Shown one piece after another: positions 52,672 through 64,000 of a stretch of DNA of 64,000 nucleotides. Each line of letters opens with the position of its first letter. Positions within the stretch are counted from its first letter, which is position 1. The notes under the pieces were generated by a model. That model was not told the DNA's origin. It saw only the letters and a list, made by a program, of their open reading frames with translations, and did no database searches. The stretch is from Euglena gracilis (lineage: Eukaryota; Euglenida; Euglenophyceae; Euglenales): NCBI GenBank assembly GCA_039621445.1, contig CP154954.1, positions 22,766,954 to 22,830,953 on the forward strand, read 5' to 3'. A program made the translations under genes and the position numbers.

Positions 52672-52960
52672 CCCCCCCCCGGGTGACTGACTGGTTTTTG
52701 GCTTCCAGACCCCCCCAAGGGGGTCGGCCAGGATTCGCTGAAAGTGACCACCCAGCGCCAAAGGCTCCGGAGTTTTTATGGCCAAGGTTCTTTGATTTTC
52801 CGACATTTTTGGCCGAGTGGCCAAAGTGATCGACCCCCCTCCCGTGGGGGGAGAAAGTGGGTGACTGGTTTTTGAAAAGTGACTGACTTTTTTGAAAGTG
52901 GAAACCCCCTCCCCCCCCCTCGGGGGTCGGTAAGCAATGGTATGGTCCAGCCAAGCCCCG
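52672..52960 (+). repeat. Dispersed repeat A, copy 2
   Basis: GTGACTGACTGGTTTTTGGC, GCGCCAAAGGCTCCGG, GTGACTGACTTTTTTG and tail GGTCGGTAAGCAATGGTATG, in the order seen at 46630-46920. Confidence 0.75.
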
Positions 52961-53079
52961 TCTCATTGGGTTCGGATTGACGCTTGCCTTGGGACACAGG
53001 GGATTGCCATGCACCCTCTGGGATGGCGGCATCGCAACCGTCAGGGGTCGGGGTGAACTGTGAAGCCCGATTGAATACG

Positions 53080-54700
53080 CCGTGGTGTTGCGACGATGCT
53101 CCGGTGTCGGGGGCGCCGGAAACCTGGTCCTCGCCGCCCTGGATGCGACGTACGCCGACCCGGGGTGGCGGGGGTGCATCGCCGCCGAGGGCGTCCATGC
53201 GGCGCACCCTCTTCTGGGCCGCCGGGGCCGGCGTTGGCTGCAAGGGTTTTGCATTTTTATGGCGACATGGTTTTATCTGAATACATGCATACGTACATTT
53301 ACAAGTGCATCCCCTGTCAGAAAATTTGTGAACCTTTTTTTTTGTTCTCTTTTTTCGAGTTTCGCCAAAGTCCTTGGGGGGACCCTAATGGAGTCAACCC
53401 CTTGCATTTCACAGCGTGGCTACCCCTCGGTACTTGCAGACAAAAAACCATAATCATGTTATCCTTGATAACCCAAAGAAGCATGGAAGGTTGTTCTCTC
53501 CCACTGAACACTGGCCCCCTCCCCATCGGGCCTCAGACGTGTTCAGCGGGGACCTCGTGGCATTCTGACCAAAGAGTCCCTGAAGCCCGTGTTACCCCAT
53601 CCTCTTGGCTTGGGGGGTGGGGTTAGTAGGTGCATCCAGCCAAATCTTGGCCTGAAAAAAGCATTTTTAGGGGTTTCGGCCTATTTTTGGATTTGGCGGG
53701 CTCCCCCCTGAGGGTGGGGGTACAGGTGGGTGGGGTTTCAAAAGTAGGTGGGTGAGTCTGGGGCGCTGGGAAACCTGCCGCCCGGAGGGAAATCGCTAAG
53801 CGAATCGCTGGCTCCGGCAGCGCCTCCCGCCCGCCCCCGCCCCCGCCGCCCGCGTGACGCTGGTCCATTTCCGCCCCGCCGCCCCCCACAAGGTGCTGCC
53901 CAGGGAGCAGCCCGCCACGGACGAGCAGTACGCCGCCCTCCGCGAGAACTGCGAGGCGTTCGGGGCCGCGCTGTGGGCAACCTGGCCCTCGCCTCCCACC
54001 CCTGCCGCGCACCCTGCCGCCGCCTCTGCCCCCCCCCCACCCCCCCTCCCTCTGGGGGTCATTGGGGGTTGGTAATCAGTTGTATGCGCTGGACTCCCTG
54101 ATTTGTCCTCACAGGGACCTTGTGCCCAATTATTTTTCTGGAAACAGTGTCGGGGGAGGGGGAAATGTCTGCCTTTCCTGCGTTGCTGCGCTGGTGGGCA
54201 GGGCTGAGGCCAGGGCTGAACGGGCATCCTGGCAACCCTATGGGTGGTGGGTGGGGGTCGACCCCTCGCCAAGCCTTCCCATGTGCCCTGGCTGGGACAT
54301 GTCGAGGGGCTTTCCTGTCCCATGAGCGTATGCTCCCCTCCTGTTGTTGCGTCAGCTCCGTTGGAGGTGAGCCGGTGGCAGGCACCACACCACGGCCAGC
54401 CCCACCGCCCGGGACCTGCTGGCCCGCCACCAGTCTGCAGCGCAGCTGGTTAGCCGCCCACAGCCCTCCCCCCCCCCCCCCCCCCGTCCCTAAGGCTGTG
54501 GGCCCCCCACCCCCCCCCCCTGCGCCAGAGAGTGGTGATGGGGGTAGGGCGGTGGCTTGGGGCCATCGCCGCCCTGCTCGCTGCGGTGCCCGGCGCCGCC
54601 ACCCCGGAGGGGCGCACCGCCTGCAAAGCCCTGGCGCTGGCGACGCGGCATTCCCTGTGGGCGTTACCCGTTACAGAGCCTCGACCAGACCCTGGTCTGG
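53080..54700 (+). CDS. Series of exon-like GC-rich segments, family unknown
   Basis: Four plus-strand stretches have protein-like composition. 53100-53225 (NLVLAALDATYADPGWRG, CIAAEGVHAAHPLLG). 53850-53990 (VTLVHFRPAAPHKVLPREQP, YAALRENCEAFGAALW). 54385-54455 (TARDLLARHQSAAQLVSRP). 54545-54665 (RWLGAIAALLAAVPGA, RTACKALALATRHSLW). I recognise no family and cannot confirm splice joins. They lie between the HAD-like and kinase-like exons and may belong to either. Confidence 0.35.
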
Positions 54701-56175
54701 GAGGGGGCGAAGACACTGTTCAACGCCGGGCTGGGGACAGTATCAGAAGCGTACCACCTGTGATGCTGGTTTGACTGGTTTGACTGGGGGCAGCTGGAAT
54801 TCCCCCGGGGTTGCCAACATATTAAAATACATCCAGCCTGGCTGCCATGTTCTGTGCGGTGAATCAGTTGTTTTAATAGGAGAATGTTTCTGCCACCGGG
54901 GGGGGGGGGGCGCAGGCTTTCCCGCAACCCGATGGTGTTTGCCGCCCCCCCCCGGGTGGGCTGGGCGGGCCCCCACCGCCCCTCAGCCCAGGTGGGCCGG
55001 GGGCCAGCCATGGGCAGCCGGCGGGCCGTGGGCCGCACCCCCCGCCCCAGCCCTGCCCCCACCCCGCCCCAGGGGGGGGGCCTCAGTGCCGCCCAGGCGG
55101 CGCGGGCGGCTGTGGGCCACCGCTGCTTGCGGGGCTCGGCATTCCCCCCCCGTAAGTGGGCCCGCCCTGCAGAGCCGATGTGGTGAGGGGCGTCTTTTTC
55201 AGCGGGGGGACCCCCGCGCCCGGGAGGGGGACGCTGGTCCCTGGGGGCCCCGGGCCCCCCTATTGCCGGAGCCACCCGGCTGTGCTGCGTGAGTTGAACG
55301 GGAGTGTCATTGGTGCTGCACCCAGGCCAGGGGCGGGGCTGGCGCGGGCCCCTCCCCCGTTGCCTGGTGGGAGCCCCCCCCACCGGTGCGGCCCCTCCCC
55401 CCGCGCAGGGGGGTGGGTGGGGGCCACTCGCCCGCTGTGGCCCGCCCGCGGCTGCAGGGGCCGCCCCTGCACCGTGCGGATTGTTGGGTCACCGTTTTTC
55501 GCCCCACCCCCCGCTTGTGGGCCGGCCCCCCCCCCTGTGGCCGGGCTCCGACTCCAGGTGCGGCACCGTGCGCTGGGCCATTTGCCCCCCATGCTCGCAC
55601 AGCCAAGCCTCCCCCCCCCGTGTGCCAGCTCCCTCCTGCAAGCTGGCCCCAAAGGCCCCACGCCTCCACCTTCCTCCCCCCCCTCCCCCCCCCCCCCCCC
55701 CTCCTCCACCCGGCCTCTTCCGGATTCTCACACCGGCAGCCTCCCATCCACCACCGCCCCCTCCCCCTCCCCCTCCCCCTCCTGCGTTGTCCGCGCCCAC
55801 CGGTCCCCCACGGCCTCCCGCGGCTGCAATCTCGGCTCTGCCCGCCCCCCGCCAACCCCTTCGTACCCCGCCACTGTCCCTTGTGGAGCTGCCCAGGGCC
55901 CAGATGGCCCGCCGTCTGGGGGTTCTCACACCCCCTCTGCTGTTGATATCACGTTCCCTGAAATGCATCTCGTGAGTGATCCCCATTTCTGACTGGTTTT
56001 CGGCCGAGCTCTGGCACCGGCGGACTGTGGCGGAGTCCGGTCCATTGAGCAGGCGGAGGATGGGAGCTCAGGCGGGGTATTCTTTCTGCATTTTGAGGAC
56101 CACAGCCACTGCACTGCATGAGGTTGATGCAATACCCGTCTGCAATAGTTTTTCTCCAAAAAACAAGTGTGCAAA
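54701..56175. other. No confirmed exon; C/G-rich sequence
   Basis: Extremely GC-rich from 54900 to 55960, with long open frames on all strands that are proline, glycine or arginine low-complexity. These are composition artefacts as far as I can tell. Confidence 0.4.
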
Positions 56176-56425
<250 letters not shown>

Positions 56426-56649
56426 TGCACACAGCATTCAGAATGAGAGGAGGGAAGAGGGAGAGCACAGGGGGAGCATTCTTCATGCTGGCAACACGCC
56501 GGCGCGCTCAGTACCCTTTCAAAAACTCTATGCTTTTGGAAGCAGCCCTCGGCAACGAGTGAGCCGCTCCAATCTTGCGGGGGCCCTTTGGCTGACTGCA
56601 TCGGCAGGGGTGGCGGCGCAAGCCGAGCCAGCGCAGTGCCCCGGACCGG

Positions 56650-56890
56650 GTGCTGAAGAGCTCCTCGGCCATCGCCGCCGAGGCCTTCGCGGCAGGCCTG
56701 GCGGACAGGCTTCTTTTTACGTCCCCTGCCCCCTGGGGGGGTTGGTTGGGTCCGGGCCGGACCCCCCGGGGGGGGGGGTCCCACGCCAGAGGCGCTGAGT
56801 ATACCTTTTCGGCGCGAAGCGCCGAAAATTTTTGAAAATTGCCTTTAACGGGCCCGATTTTGGGGGGGTCCCCGCCCCCCCCCCCCCCCC

Positions 56891-56923
<33 letters not shown>

Positions 56924-56954
56924 GGGGGGGGGGGGGGGCGGGGGGGTGGGGGGG

Positions 56955-57041
<87 letters not shown>

Positions 57042-58085
57042 GGGGGGGGGGGGGGGGGGTGGGGGGGGTGGGGGGGGGGGGTGGGGGGGGGGGGGGGGGG
57101 GGGGGGGGGGTGGGGGGTGGGGGGGGGTGGGGTGCTGGCGGAGCGTCTCGGGGTGTGCGCGCCGCGCTGCGCCGTCGCGGCCTGGCCCTCGGCGCAGGCC
57201 GTCCCTTCCCCCGCCCGGTGGTGGACCTGACGGCATCCGAGGTAGCACCGGCTGACACAGAGACGGGTCGTGTCAAATTGGGTCGAGTTGGTTGTCGTCC
57301 CAGAACCTCCCCAAAGATTCAATTTTGGGCAGTTTTGGAGAGGTGAAATTTTTTGGACGTACGATGCACCCGAAGGGATAAAATCCCCCTTGGGATTGGC
57401 CAAGGTTGGTATCCCCAAGGAAGGGTCACATGGTCAACTTGCTAATTTTAGCCCCATTGGCAAAATCACTCAGAAAACACATAGGCTGTGGACAAAATCA
57501 CGCCATTTTTTTAATTTTGTTTTTTCTAATGGTGTATGGCGGTGACAGTCTCCGTTGTGAACTTTTGGCTTGTACCACATGCAGTGCAATTCTTCCACTG
57601 AGGAAGCTTTTGTGCGGTTTGAAGGATGGCACAGGCCAAAGCAAAGACAGCGTTAGCCTTGTTTGATGGGGAACTCGGTTCGAAAAGGAAGGTCTGCCCT
57701 CAAGTCCTGGCACCTGTTGCAGGAGGCCGCCCACTTGCCACGGAATAGCGCCGGGCAGGGTTTTCCCCCGTTTGTGGCAAGACCGTGGGGTCTGGGTGTG
57801 GAACAGCCATTTGGCCGCCATGTGTCCGTGGAATTGGGGTCACCCTCAACGCCAAGTTGGGCAAGGGATGCCCAACAGTGGAGCCCCCACAGTACCTTGC
57901 ACTGCACCCCAAAGCCACCCCACAACTGCACCCACAGTGCTGCAGTCACCTCACACTTTACCCCTCCAGCAAATCACTTTTTGGGGCTGATTTTTTTGAC
58001 ATCATTTTTGGATTTACGCGGCCTTCAGCCTTCTCCGGGGGTGCTCCCCAGACCCCCCGGATATATGAAGTAGAATCTTGCTGCC

Positions 58086-58132
<47 letters not shown>

Positions 58133-61100
58133 CATACATACATATAAATATATATGTGTGTGTGTATATATATGGCATATACATATACACATATATATGG
58201 CAGCAAGATTCTACTTGCCCCCCCCCCCTGGGGGCCAAGTATAATCTCCAGGGGGGGGGGGCCAAGTAGCATCTCCCGCGTCCGACCTTCGGGCCGTTTC
58301 GGTCCCGCGGGGCCCTGGAACGGCACCAGATCTGGGCAAAATCGGTCGGATCCGGGGAGATTCAGCACTTAATTGGAGGAATAGGGTTAAGGTTAGGATT
58401 GGCCGCCAAAAGCACTTTTTAGTATCAAAGTTAGGCCGGAAGTTAGGTCGTCGTTCTGGAAGATTTTTGGGTCGCCTTTTTTGTCGTAATTTTACCAAAA
58501 ATCGACCCCGATTCGGTCTCCCCGAGTCGGTGGGAAACCGTCGGAAATGCGGCCTGACTCTCCTTAAATTCCCCGAAAGAGGGAGCCCGCCGGGAGTTTG
58601 GTTGCAACCCTAACCCTATCCCAAGAAACAACCCCGAAGTTTCCGGAAGGTCGGACGCAGGAGATGCTACGTGGACCCCCGCCCTGGAGATTCTACTTGG
58701 CCCCTCCGGGGGGGGGGGGGGCAAGTAGAATCTTGCTGCCATATATAATATATATTCATACGAATATATGTATAAATATAAACAAATAAACATCAAACAT
58801 CATCCTCTTTTGTTCAAAGTCGGGCTTCACGGCAGCCTTTAACTAGTTTAACTACTGCCCCCCACCCCCTGAAGGGAGGGCCTGGTAGTTGAATGAGGGG
58901 GGAGGTCCACTTTCTTAAACGCAAGCTGATGGGGTTTCAAAGGCATTTTTTTGCAGTGCTTTTCGTTATTTTAGCAGCAGGAAAACACAGGCCATTTTGA
59001 GTCCCGGCCCACTTCTTACACGCAAGAAGGTCCAACCCCCCCCCCCCCGTGAACCACAGGGCCCTCGGGGGGGGGGGGGGCAATAGTTAATGGCTGCTGG
59101 CTCGATTTATTTTTATGTTCCAGGTTGTTTGATGATCTTTAAGTGTACTACTGTTCAAGTACCATTGTTGCTATCCTAACTTTAACCCTAACCCAACATC
59201 CTATGTGGACAGCACAGTACCAAGGCGCCGAATATCCGCCTGTTTGTACTTTTGGGCCTGTTCAGCATATACACATTCCAATGAAGCAGAAAGCGGGTAT
59301 AATTTCGCATGATGTAGCCGAAAGTCACAAACACCAGATCAGACCTGAGAAGAAAACTGCATGGACAGTGCACCATCACCAGCCACCATGCCCCACACTA
59401 CACCCCACAGTCAGCCACTCACCCTCCACTGCGCCCCACATTGCACCCCACACCCCACATTTCACTGTGGGGGAACCATTTTACGTCATATGTGAGTTGG
59501 GCACCCGAATCTGGATGTGTGGGCTACCTTTCCCCGGGATTTTTGTCCCCCCCCCCATGCTGCCCATTTGTCACCCCCACCGGATGAAAATTTTCCCCCT
59601 CAAAATGGGCCAAGAGAGCATCCTCAGGTGGAGATTTTTGGGGGTTAAAATGTGGAGAGGAGTCCTGGGAACCCATGTTGATTTCTGGACCACTTCCATT
59701 ATTAACTGAAGGTCGGTTTTGTACAGGGGGGGACCACCCCCCTTCGGACCGGGGGGGGGGGGTATTGAGCGGGGAGGAAGGGGGGGGGCCTGGACCCCGG
59801 AGGGGGGGTGTTCGGGGGTGTCCTCCCCCTGTGCAAAAAATTTACAGCGCAAAGCACCGGAAAATGATTTTGCCCTGAAAAAATGCCCTGAAAACAGTCG
59901 CGTTTTCGCACACTTTTTTTTGAAAACTTGGGCAAAACATACACCAAAAATTTCATCTTTCCCAGCACGAAGAACCGGAGTAAATCTTTTTGGTTCCTGG
60001 GGGATTTAGACCCCCTTCTGTGGTTGTTCCCCTGTTCCCACAGAAATCTGTTTTCCTCCTCCCCACACACTCGGTCAACTCAGGTCTGGGCTGAATCCGG
60101 GCCGAGACTCACAGGGTCAGTCAGCTTGCAAGGAATTTGCCTCGGCTCTTTGGACCAATGCCCGCGATAAGACTGCATGGGAGGATTAATTCTGATTAAC
60201 CAACCAACTAACCAACTAATTAACCAGCCAAAAAACTGTCTTTGAGGCCAGTTTGGTGAATATGGCCCCGGAGCCCAATGGCCAAACAGGGCGTATGAGT
60301 CCAGCCGATAAGTTACGGTGCATAGGCGAAAAGCAACCGATGAAAAAATTTGGGTTTTGAGGGAAGCCTGAACTTTTGTGGCACAAAGGAAAGAGTTTTG
60401 AGATAGTGGTGGAGAAAATGAAAGGTTGTGGAGGGTATTTTGGCCGCTCCCCTCCCGAGTCTCAAGGAGACGCCCAGTAGGGACCGTTTCCCAGGCATCC
60501 CGGAACTGCCGCCTCCATCCATCCAGCACGTGCATATGCGTGGCCCAGCCACACCGCAGGCGCCCCCTGCGAGGCTGCTGGGTTCCAGGACAGCCCGGGC
60601 TGTGCAAACCACCCCCTCCCACACCCATCCTGGTGGTTCGGAGGGTCCAACCCCCCCCTCCAGGCCTTTCTGTATTTCCGGGGGCGCCGATTTTTTAGAT
60701 CAAAATTTTCCTTCGGCGCCGAAGGAGCTGGGGGGCAATTCTTTTAGCGGGTGCCATGGTGGGTGGGGGGGTCGACCCACCCCGCCTCCCGGGTGGGGGG
60801 TGGGAGCGACGACCCCCCCCCGCCCGCCATCTTTTCCGTCCAGCCTGGGGGACGGCCCTGCCGCCGGGCTGCAGCGGGCCCTGGCCCGGGCCCTGCAGCG
60901 GCCGCAGCTCATGGTGCAGGAGCGCGTCCCGGGGCGGCCCCTGAGGGACGCGGGGCACGCGCTAGGCCGCCTGCGGTGCCCCGCGGAGGCGCACGGGCAC
61001 TGCCCACTGTACCGCGTCGGGAAGGCGGTGCTCCTCGGCAGCGGCCCGGCCTGACCCGCACGGAAGGGCCGCTTGACTGTCATTGCTTTGTTGGACCATT

Positions 61101-61625
61101 GCAAAGGTATTGTGAGTTTTTTTTTCTGGCTAATGCCTTGATGCTGATGTCCCTTTCACGATCTTCCATTGCAAGTATGACCTTGAGTCTTTGAGGTTGT
61201 TTTTGCTCCTTTCTTTCTTCAAAGGCAGATTGTTGAAGGTGGCTCTGCGTTTCCTTGCATCTGGCATTTTCTAATGTGAATGGCAACACTAATGGCAACG
61301 TAAATCCCCAAAATGCATTTCACATCTGGCTCTGTATGGTGCCAGAGAATTCTAACGTGTCTCTGTGTGGTGCACTGGCAACCATATACCCAGCAAGGAG
61401 AAAAACACAGCTGCAGCAAGAGCAAGAATTTGACCCACGTGTCAAGGGGCGCCCCCCCCTCCCCTAGGAAAGTTGTCACCTGCCATAAGGTTGTCACATA
61501 CCCCAGGAAGGTGTTCCATACGGACTGATTTGTGACGTTGGAAGTCCGAGTCCACTGCAGAAACTACCCAGACCCCAGAAGTTGTTACCTGGGCTTGTTC
61601 CCACTGACTTGTCAGGTGACATCTT

Positions 61626-61660
<35 letters not shown>

Positions 61661-63090
61661 GGGAAGATTGAAGGACAGAGAGACAGACAGACAGAAGAAG
61701 AGGAACAGACAGACCGACCCACCGACCAACAGACAGACAGACGGACAGACGGAAAGACAGACCAACAGAAATCCCCTCCCACCCCTCCCAAATAACATAT
61801 CCCCCCCCCGCCAACTAATATCCCCAACTCAAATAATAAACCTCCCTGGCCCCCCATTTCCGGTGCCCAAATCATATACCCGGGTGTATTATTGGGGGTT
61901 GATGCATTCATGGGTAGCACTTCGGGCAGGTTTCCATCTTATCGCTGTGTCGACACCCCGGCAGTCGAGTGAACACTGTCCGCAGAGTTGCAGGTGGTGG
62001 GTGCTGCTGCAGGGGGCCGGAAGAGGGAGGCCGGCCCGCTGCGCCAACGTCTTCCTCAACAACGGCGACAGCGTGGCCTGCGGCGACGTCTGGGACAACC
62101 CGGGCAACCGTGGCAACGCGGTGCTGGACGCCGAGGGCGGGCGGCTGTACCTGGTGGACCTCGCCGTCGCCACCATTGACCCCGCCCGGCCAGGAGCACC
62201 CCCCCCCCGCAATATGATGATCCCTGGGCGGAGTGTATTGACATTTGGGCAAGAGGGAGTTGTGTTACCAACACCAACACACGCTAAAAAATCATGGCTT
62301 TTTGATCGATTGCAAGGTTTCCCACAAATGCGTTCTCCAGAGCAACAAATAAATAATAATGAGTAACAATAATAATAATAAATAATCACAAACCAATGTG
62401 AGCCACTGGTTCAGCACAAATATGTATTTTTTCGAATGTAGCGAAAGTGTAAATTTTGTGATGGCTCAGATGATTACCACGCCTTGGGAGAATCAGGCCG
62501 GGAGCACTCCTGTCACTGGTTTGCCGCGCCGTTTCAGTCGTACCAGACTCGCGTTCGTGACTTCCTGGATTCCGTGCTGCCGAGTTTCTCTGCCGAAGGA
62601 GATTGCGTGTCTCTGCGCCATGGTCAGCCGGGCCCCTGTTTGGGGACAGGTAGCCCTTTTTCTCAGGCAGGACTTGTCCATCACCCTCGCAGAAGCCAGC
62701 TGCGTTCAGGTGGTGAGCGTTCCGCGGATTATTTTTGTGATTCGCAGGCAGGTGGTATCATTCGGCATTATGTACAGTGCATCGCAGTGGCAGACATAGC
62801 CCGCATGCCACACTCTGACCTGCCATTGAGCGCGGTGAACCCCTCTCTGAGGGCGTACTCCATCCTCCTGGCGAAGGTCCTCAACCCTCACACCCCCTCT
62901 CCTGGCAGTTGCAGGTTTCCCCCCACCCTCCCCACCCAGCGGTCCGGCTGCCCTCCGAGGCGGCGCCCGGCCTGCTGGCCAACCGCTACCTCACCAGCGC
63001 GTTGCGGTGCTTGTGCGACGGGGAGTACGCCGCCCTGTTGGGCGCCGCCGCCCCGCTGTGCGTCGGCCGGGGCGTGGCCAGGGCTGACTG
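56650..63090 (+). CDS. Actin-fragmin-kinase-like protein, multi-exon (tentative model)
   Basis: Exon-like pieces in order. 56650-56715 (VLKSSSAIAAEAFAAGLADR) and 57132-57225 (RLGVCAPRCAVAAWPSAQ) resemble the N-lobe and its LA..LGV..P motif. 60840-60980 (QRPQLMVQERVPGRPLRD, HALGRL) resembles the hinge. 62020-62195 (FLNNGDSVACGDVWDNPGNR, GNAVLDAEGGRLYLVDLAVA, TIDP) matches the LNN-D...W-N-GN...N...hhxhD signature of the actin-fragmin kinase catalytic domain. 62517-62622 (FQSYQTRVRDFLDSVLPSF), 62748-62876 (GGIIRHYVQCIAVADIARM, donor AAG|GT) and 62920-63080 (GLLANRYLTSALRCLCDGEY) have clean borders and may be its C-terminus. The family phosphorylates actin in the actin-fragmin complex. Kelch repeats, present in the Physarum enzyme, are not seen. 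Exact joins are unverified; a TGA at 61052 must be spliced out. Confidence 0.5.
56870..57132 (+). repeat. Long G tract (about 240 bp) preceded by a C run
   Basis: From 56874 a C run of about 20, then from 56892 to 57132 almost pure G with sparse T, C or A interruptions. It lies in a kinase-like intron and would form G-quadruplexes or a C-run/G-run hairpin. Confidence 0.97.
57226..58066. other. Large intron or intergenic, no exon recognised
   Basis: Moderate GC with CACCCCACA-type strings near 57900-57960; no motif. Confidence 0.4.
58067..58746. mobile_element. Foldback-type element with AGATTCTACTTG arms
   Basis: The left arm (58192-58290) reads TATGGCAGCAAGATTCTACT, a C run, CTCCAGG with a G run, then GCATCTCCCGCGTCCGACCTT. 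The right arm (58645-58746) is the inverse of it. A further short inverse copy of the outer end (58067-58090) precedes a (TA/GT)n tract (58084-58192), so the tract itself lies in a hairpin. Confidence 0.75.
58747..60639. other. No exon recognised
   Basis: C/G runs at 59037, 59075, 59540 and 59750. A CCCCACACT/CCCCACATT tandem at 59390-59460. An AACCAACTAACCAACTAA string at 60198. Nothing coding was recognised. Confidence 0.4.
60640..60735 (+). repeat. Dispersed intron-type repeat C, copy 2
   Basis: CAGGCCTTTCTGTATTTCCG, TCAAAATTTTCCTTCGGCGC and CGAAGGA, matching 40321-40390, same orientation. Confidence 0.65.
61055..62009. other. Intron of the kinase-like gene, no exon recognised
   Basis: Contains (GA)n at 61628-61658 and (AGAC)n-type repeats at 61675-61770. 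No motif. Confidence 0.4.
61628..61770 (+). repeat. (GA)n and (ACAG)n microsatellites
   Basis: Pure GA for about 30 bp, then diverged CAGA/GACA units. Confidence 0.95.
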
Positions 63091-63237
63091 GGGCTGCGGG
63101 GGGGGGGGGGGGCTGCCTGGCGCACACCCCCTCAGAATGGTGGTTGAAGGCATTCTGCAACTGGTACTGTGCCATCTCTGTCGAGTGCCTCGCCCCCTTT
63201 GTGCTGCACGCTTTCTGTGTGTGCGCACTTGCGCGCG

Positions 63238-64000
63238 CGCATGTGTGTGTGTGTGTGTGTGTGTGCGTGCGTGTGTGCGTGCGTGCGTGCGTGCGTGCGC
63301 GTGCGTGTGTGTGCATGGGTGGGTGGGTGGGTGTGCGTGCTCACGCGTGTTGGTGGGCGTGTGGTGTGTGTGGGTGTGGGTGGGTGGGTGGGTGGGTGGG
63401 TGGGCATGTGTATGTGTGTGTGTGTATGGGTGTGTGCATGCGGGTGGGTGAGTGGGTGGGTGGGTGGGTGGGTGGTTGCATGCAGGCACGTGCGAGTGCA
63501 AATCGAAACAACACGCGCGAACTCCGCCCCTCTGTCACATGCGCCCACTCGCACCCAAAGATGCATATGCGCACGCACGCGTACAGGTGCGCACACAACA
63601 AGCGTGACGCGCACGCACACCCACCCACCCACCCACACCCACACCCACACACACGTTCGTGCGCCAACCCACCCACCCACCTACACACGCACACACACAT
63701 ACGCGCTCGCGAAACACCCACCCACACACACACGCGCGCGCGCACGCGCGCACCCACCCACCCACCCACACACGCACGTGCGCACACACCTACCCACCAC
63801 CCACCCACCCACCCACCCACCCACCCACCTACACACACGCGCGCGCGCGCACGCGCGCGCAACCGCACACTCGCGCACCCACCCACCCACCCACCCACCC
63901 ACCCACCCACCCACCCACACACACACACACACACGCACATGCATACACCCATACACACCCACACCCACCCACACCCACCCACCCACACACATGCGCGCGC
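63238..64000. repeat. Large simple-sequence block, GT-rich then CA-rich
   Basis: 63238-63480 is GTGTGCGTGGGTGGGTGG-type; after 60 bp of mixed sequence, 63540-64000 is the inverse type (CACACCCACCCACC with CGCG). The block continues past the window end. All long open frames here are repeat peptides. Confidence 0.95.

Noticed and set aside
55156-55992. Long plus-strand frame of about 280 codons
   Set aside because: Proline-rich translation of C-rich DNA, open in several phases at once; no motif.
56832-57276. Long open frames in all phases over the G tract
   Set aside because: Glycine or proline homopolymer translation of a near-pure G run; not coding.

Overview
The window is nuclear DNA from a eukaryote. 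Short GT-AG introns interrupt almost every recognisable gene, exons of host-like genes are very GC-rich, and the rest is dominated by eukaryotic mobile elements (DIRS-type, non-LTR, Tc1/mariner, pogo-like, hAT-like, foldback) and simple repeats. There is no bacterial operon structure, no CRISPR array, and I recognise no tRNA or rRNA gene. Intron-rich genes, an actin-fragmin-kinase-like protein and the density of C/G homopolymers fit a unicellular alga or other protist. The species cannot be named from sequence alone.

Layout. 0.35-4.0 kb (minus): a decayed DIRS-like retrotransposon (gag-like ORF, reverse transcriptase, RNase H, tyrosine recombinase). 4.9-10.9 kb (minus): the largest intact-looking coding block. 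It holds a 5'-truncated reverse transcriptase with zinc knuckle and restriction-like endonuclease, followed by two unrecognised cysteine-rich coding regions (called B and A here), separated by stem-loops. 11.5-14.3 kb: two broken EF-1alpha fragments and a 24-27 bp minisatellite. 15.4-16.2 and 22.2-22.6 kb: 3' relics of related endonuclease-type non-LTR elements. 18.2-19.9 kb (minus): a pogo-like transposase. 20.4-36 kb: nested short elements and tandem repeats. These include two nearly equal-length (950 and 949 bp) copies of a non-autonomous DNA element with 3-bp target duplications and a scrambled third copy inside another transposon. 36.0-39.9 kb: one Tc1/mariner-like transposase gene split into two complementary halves on opposite strands; an 8-bp duplication at the break shows that an hAT-like insertion caused the split.

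40-64 kb is the gene-bearing part, all on the plus strand. It holds a small membrane-protein exon, a tandem pair of two-RRM RNA-binding protein genes with shared intron positions and phases, scattered exons including HAD-phosphatase-like motifs, and exons of an actin-fragmin-kinase-like protein. Introns here hold same-strand dispersed repeat families, (CA)n, (CGCA)n and (GT)n microsatellites, and a G tract of about 240 bp. The window ends in several hundred bases of GT-rich then CA-rich simple sequence.

No gene set acts as a pathway. What links the regions is genome remodelling: retroelements, cut-and-paste elements and their internal derivatives, many nested in one another. Exon models of host genes are read by eye and are approximate.
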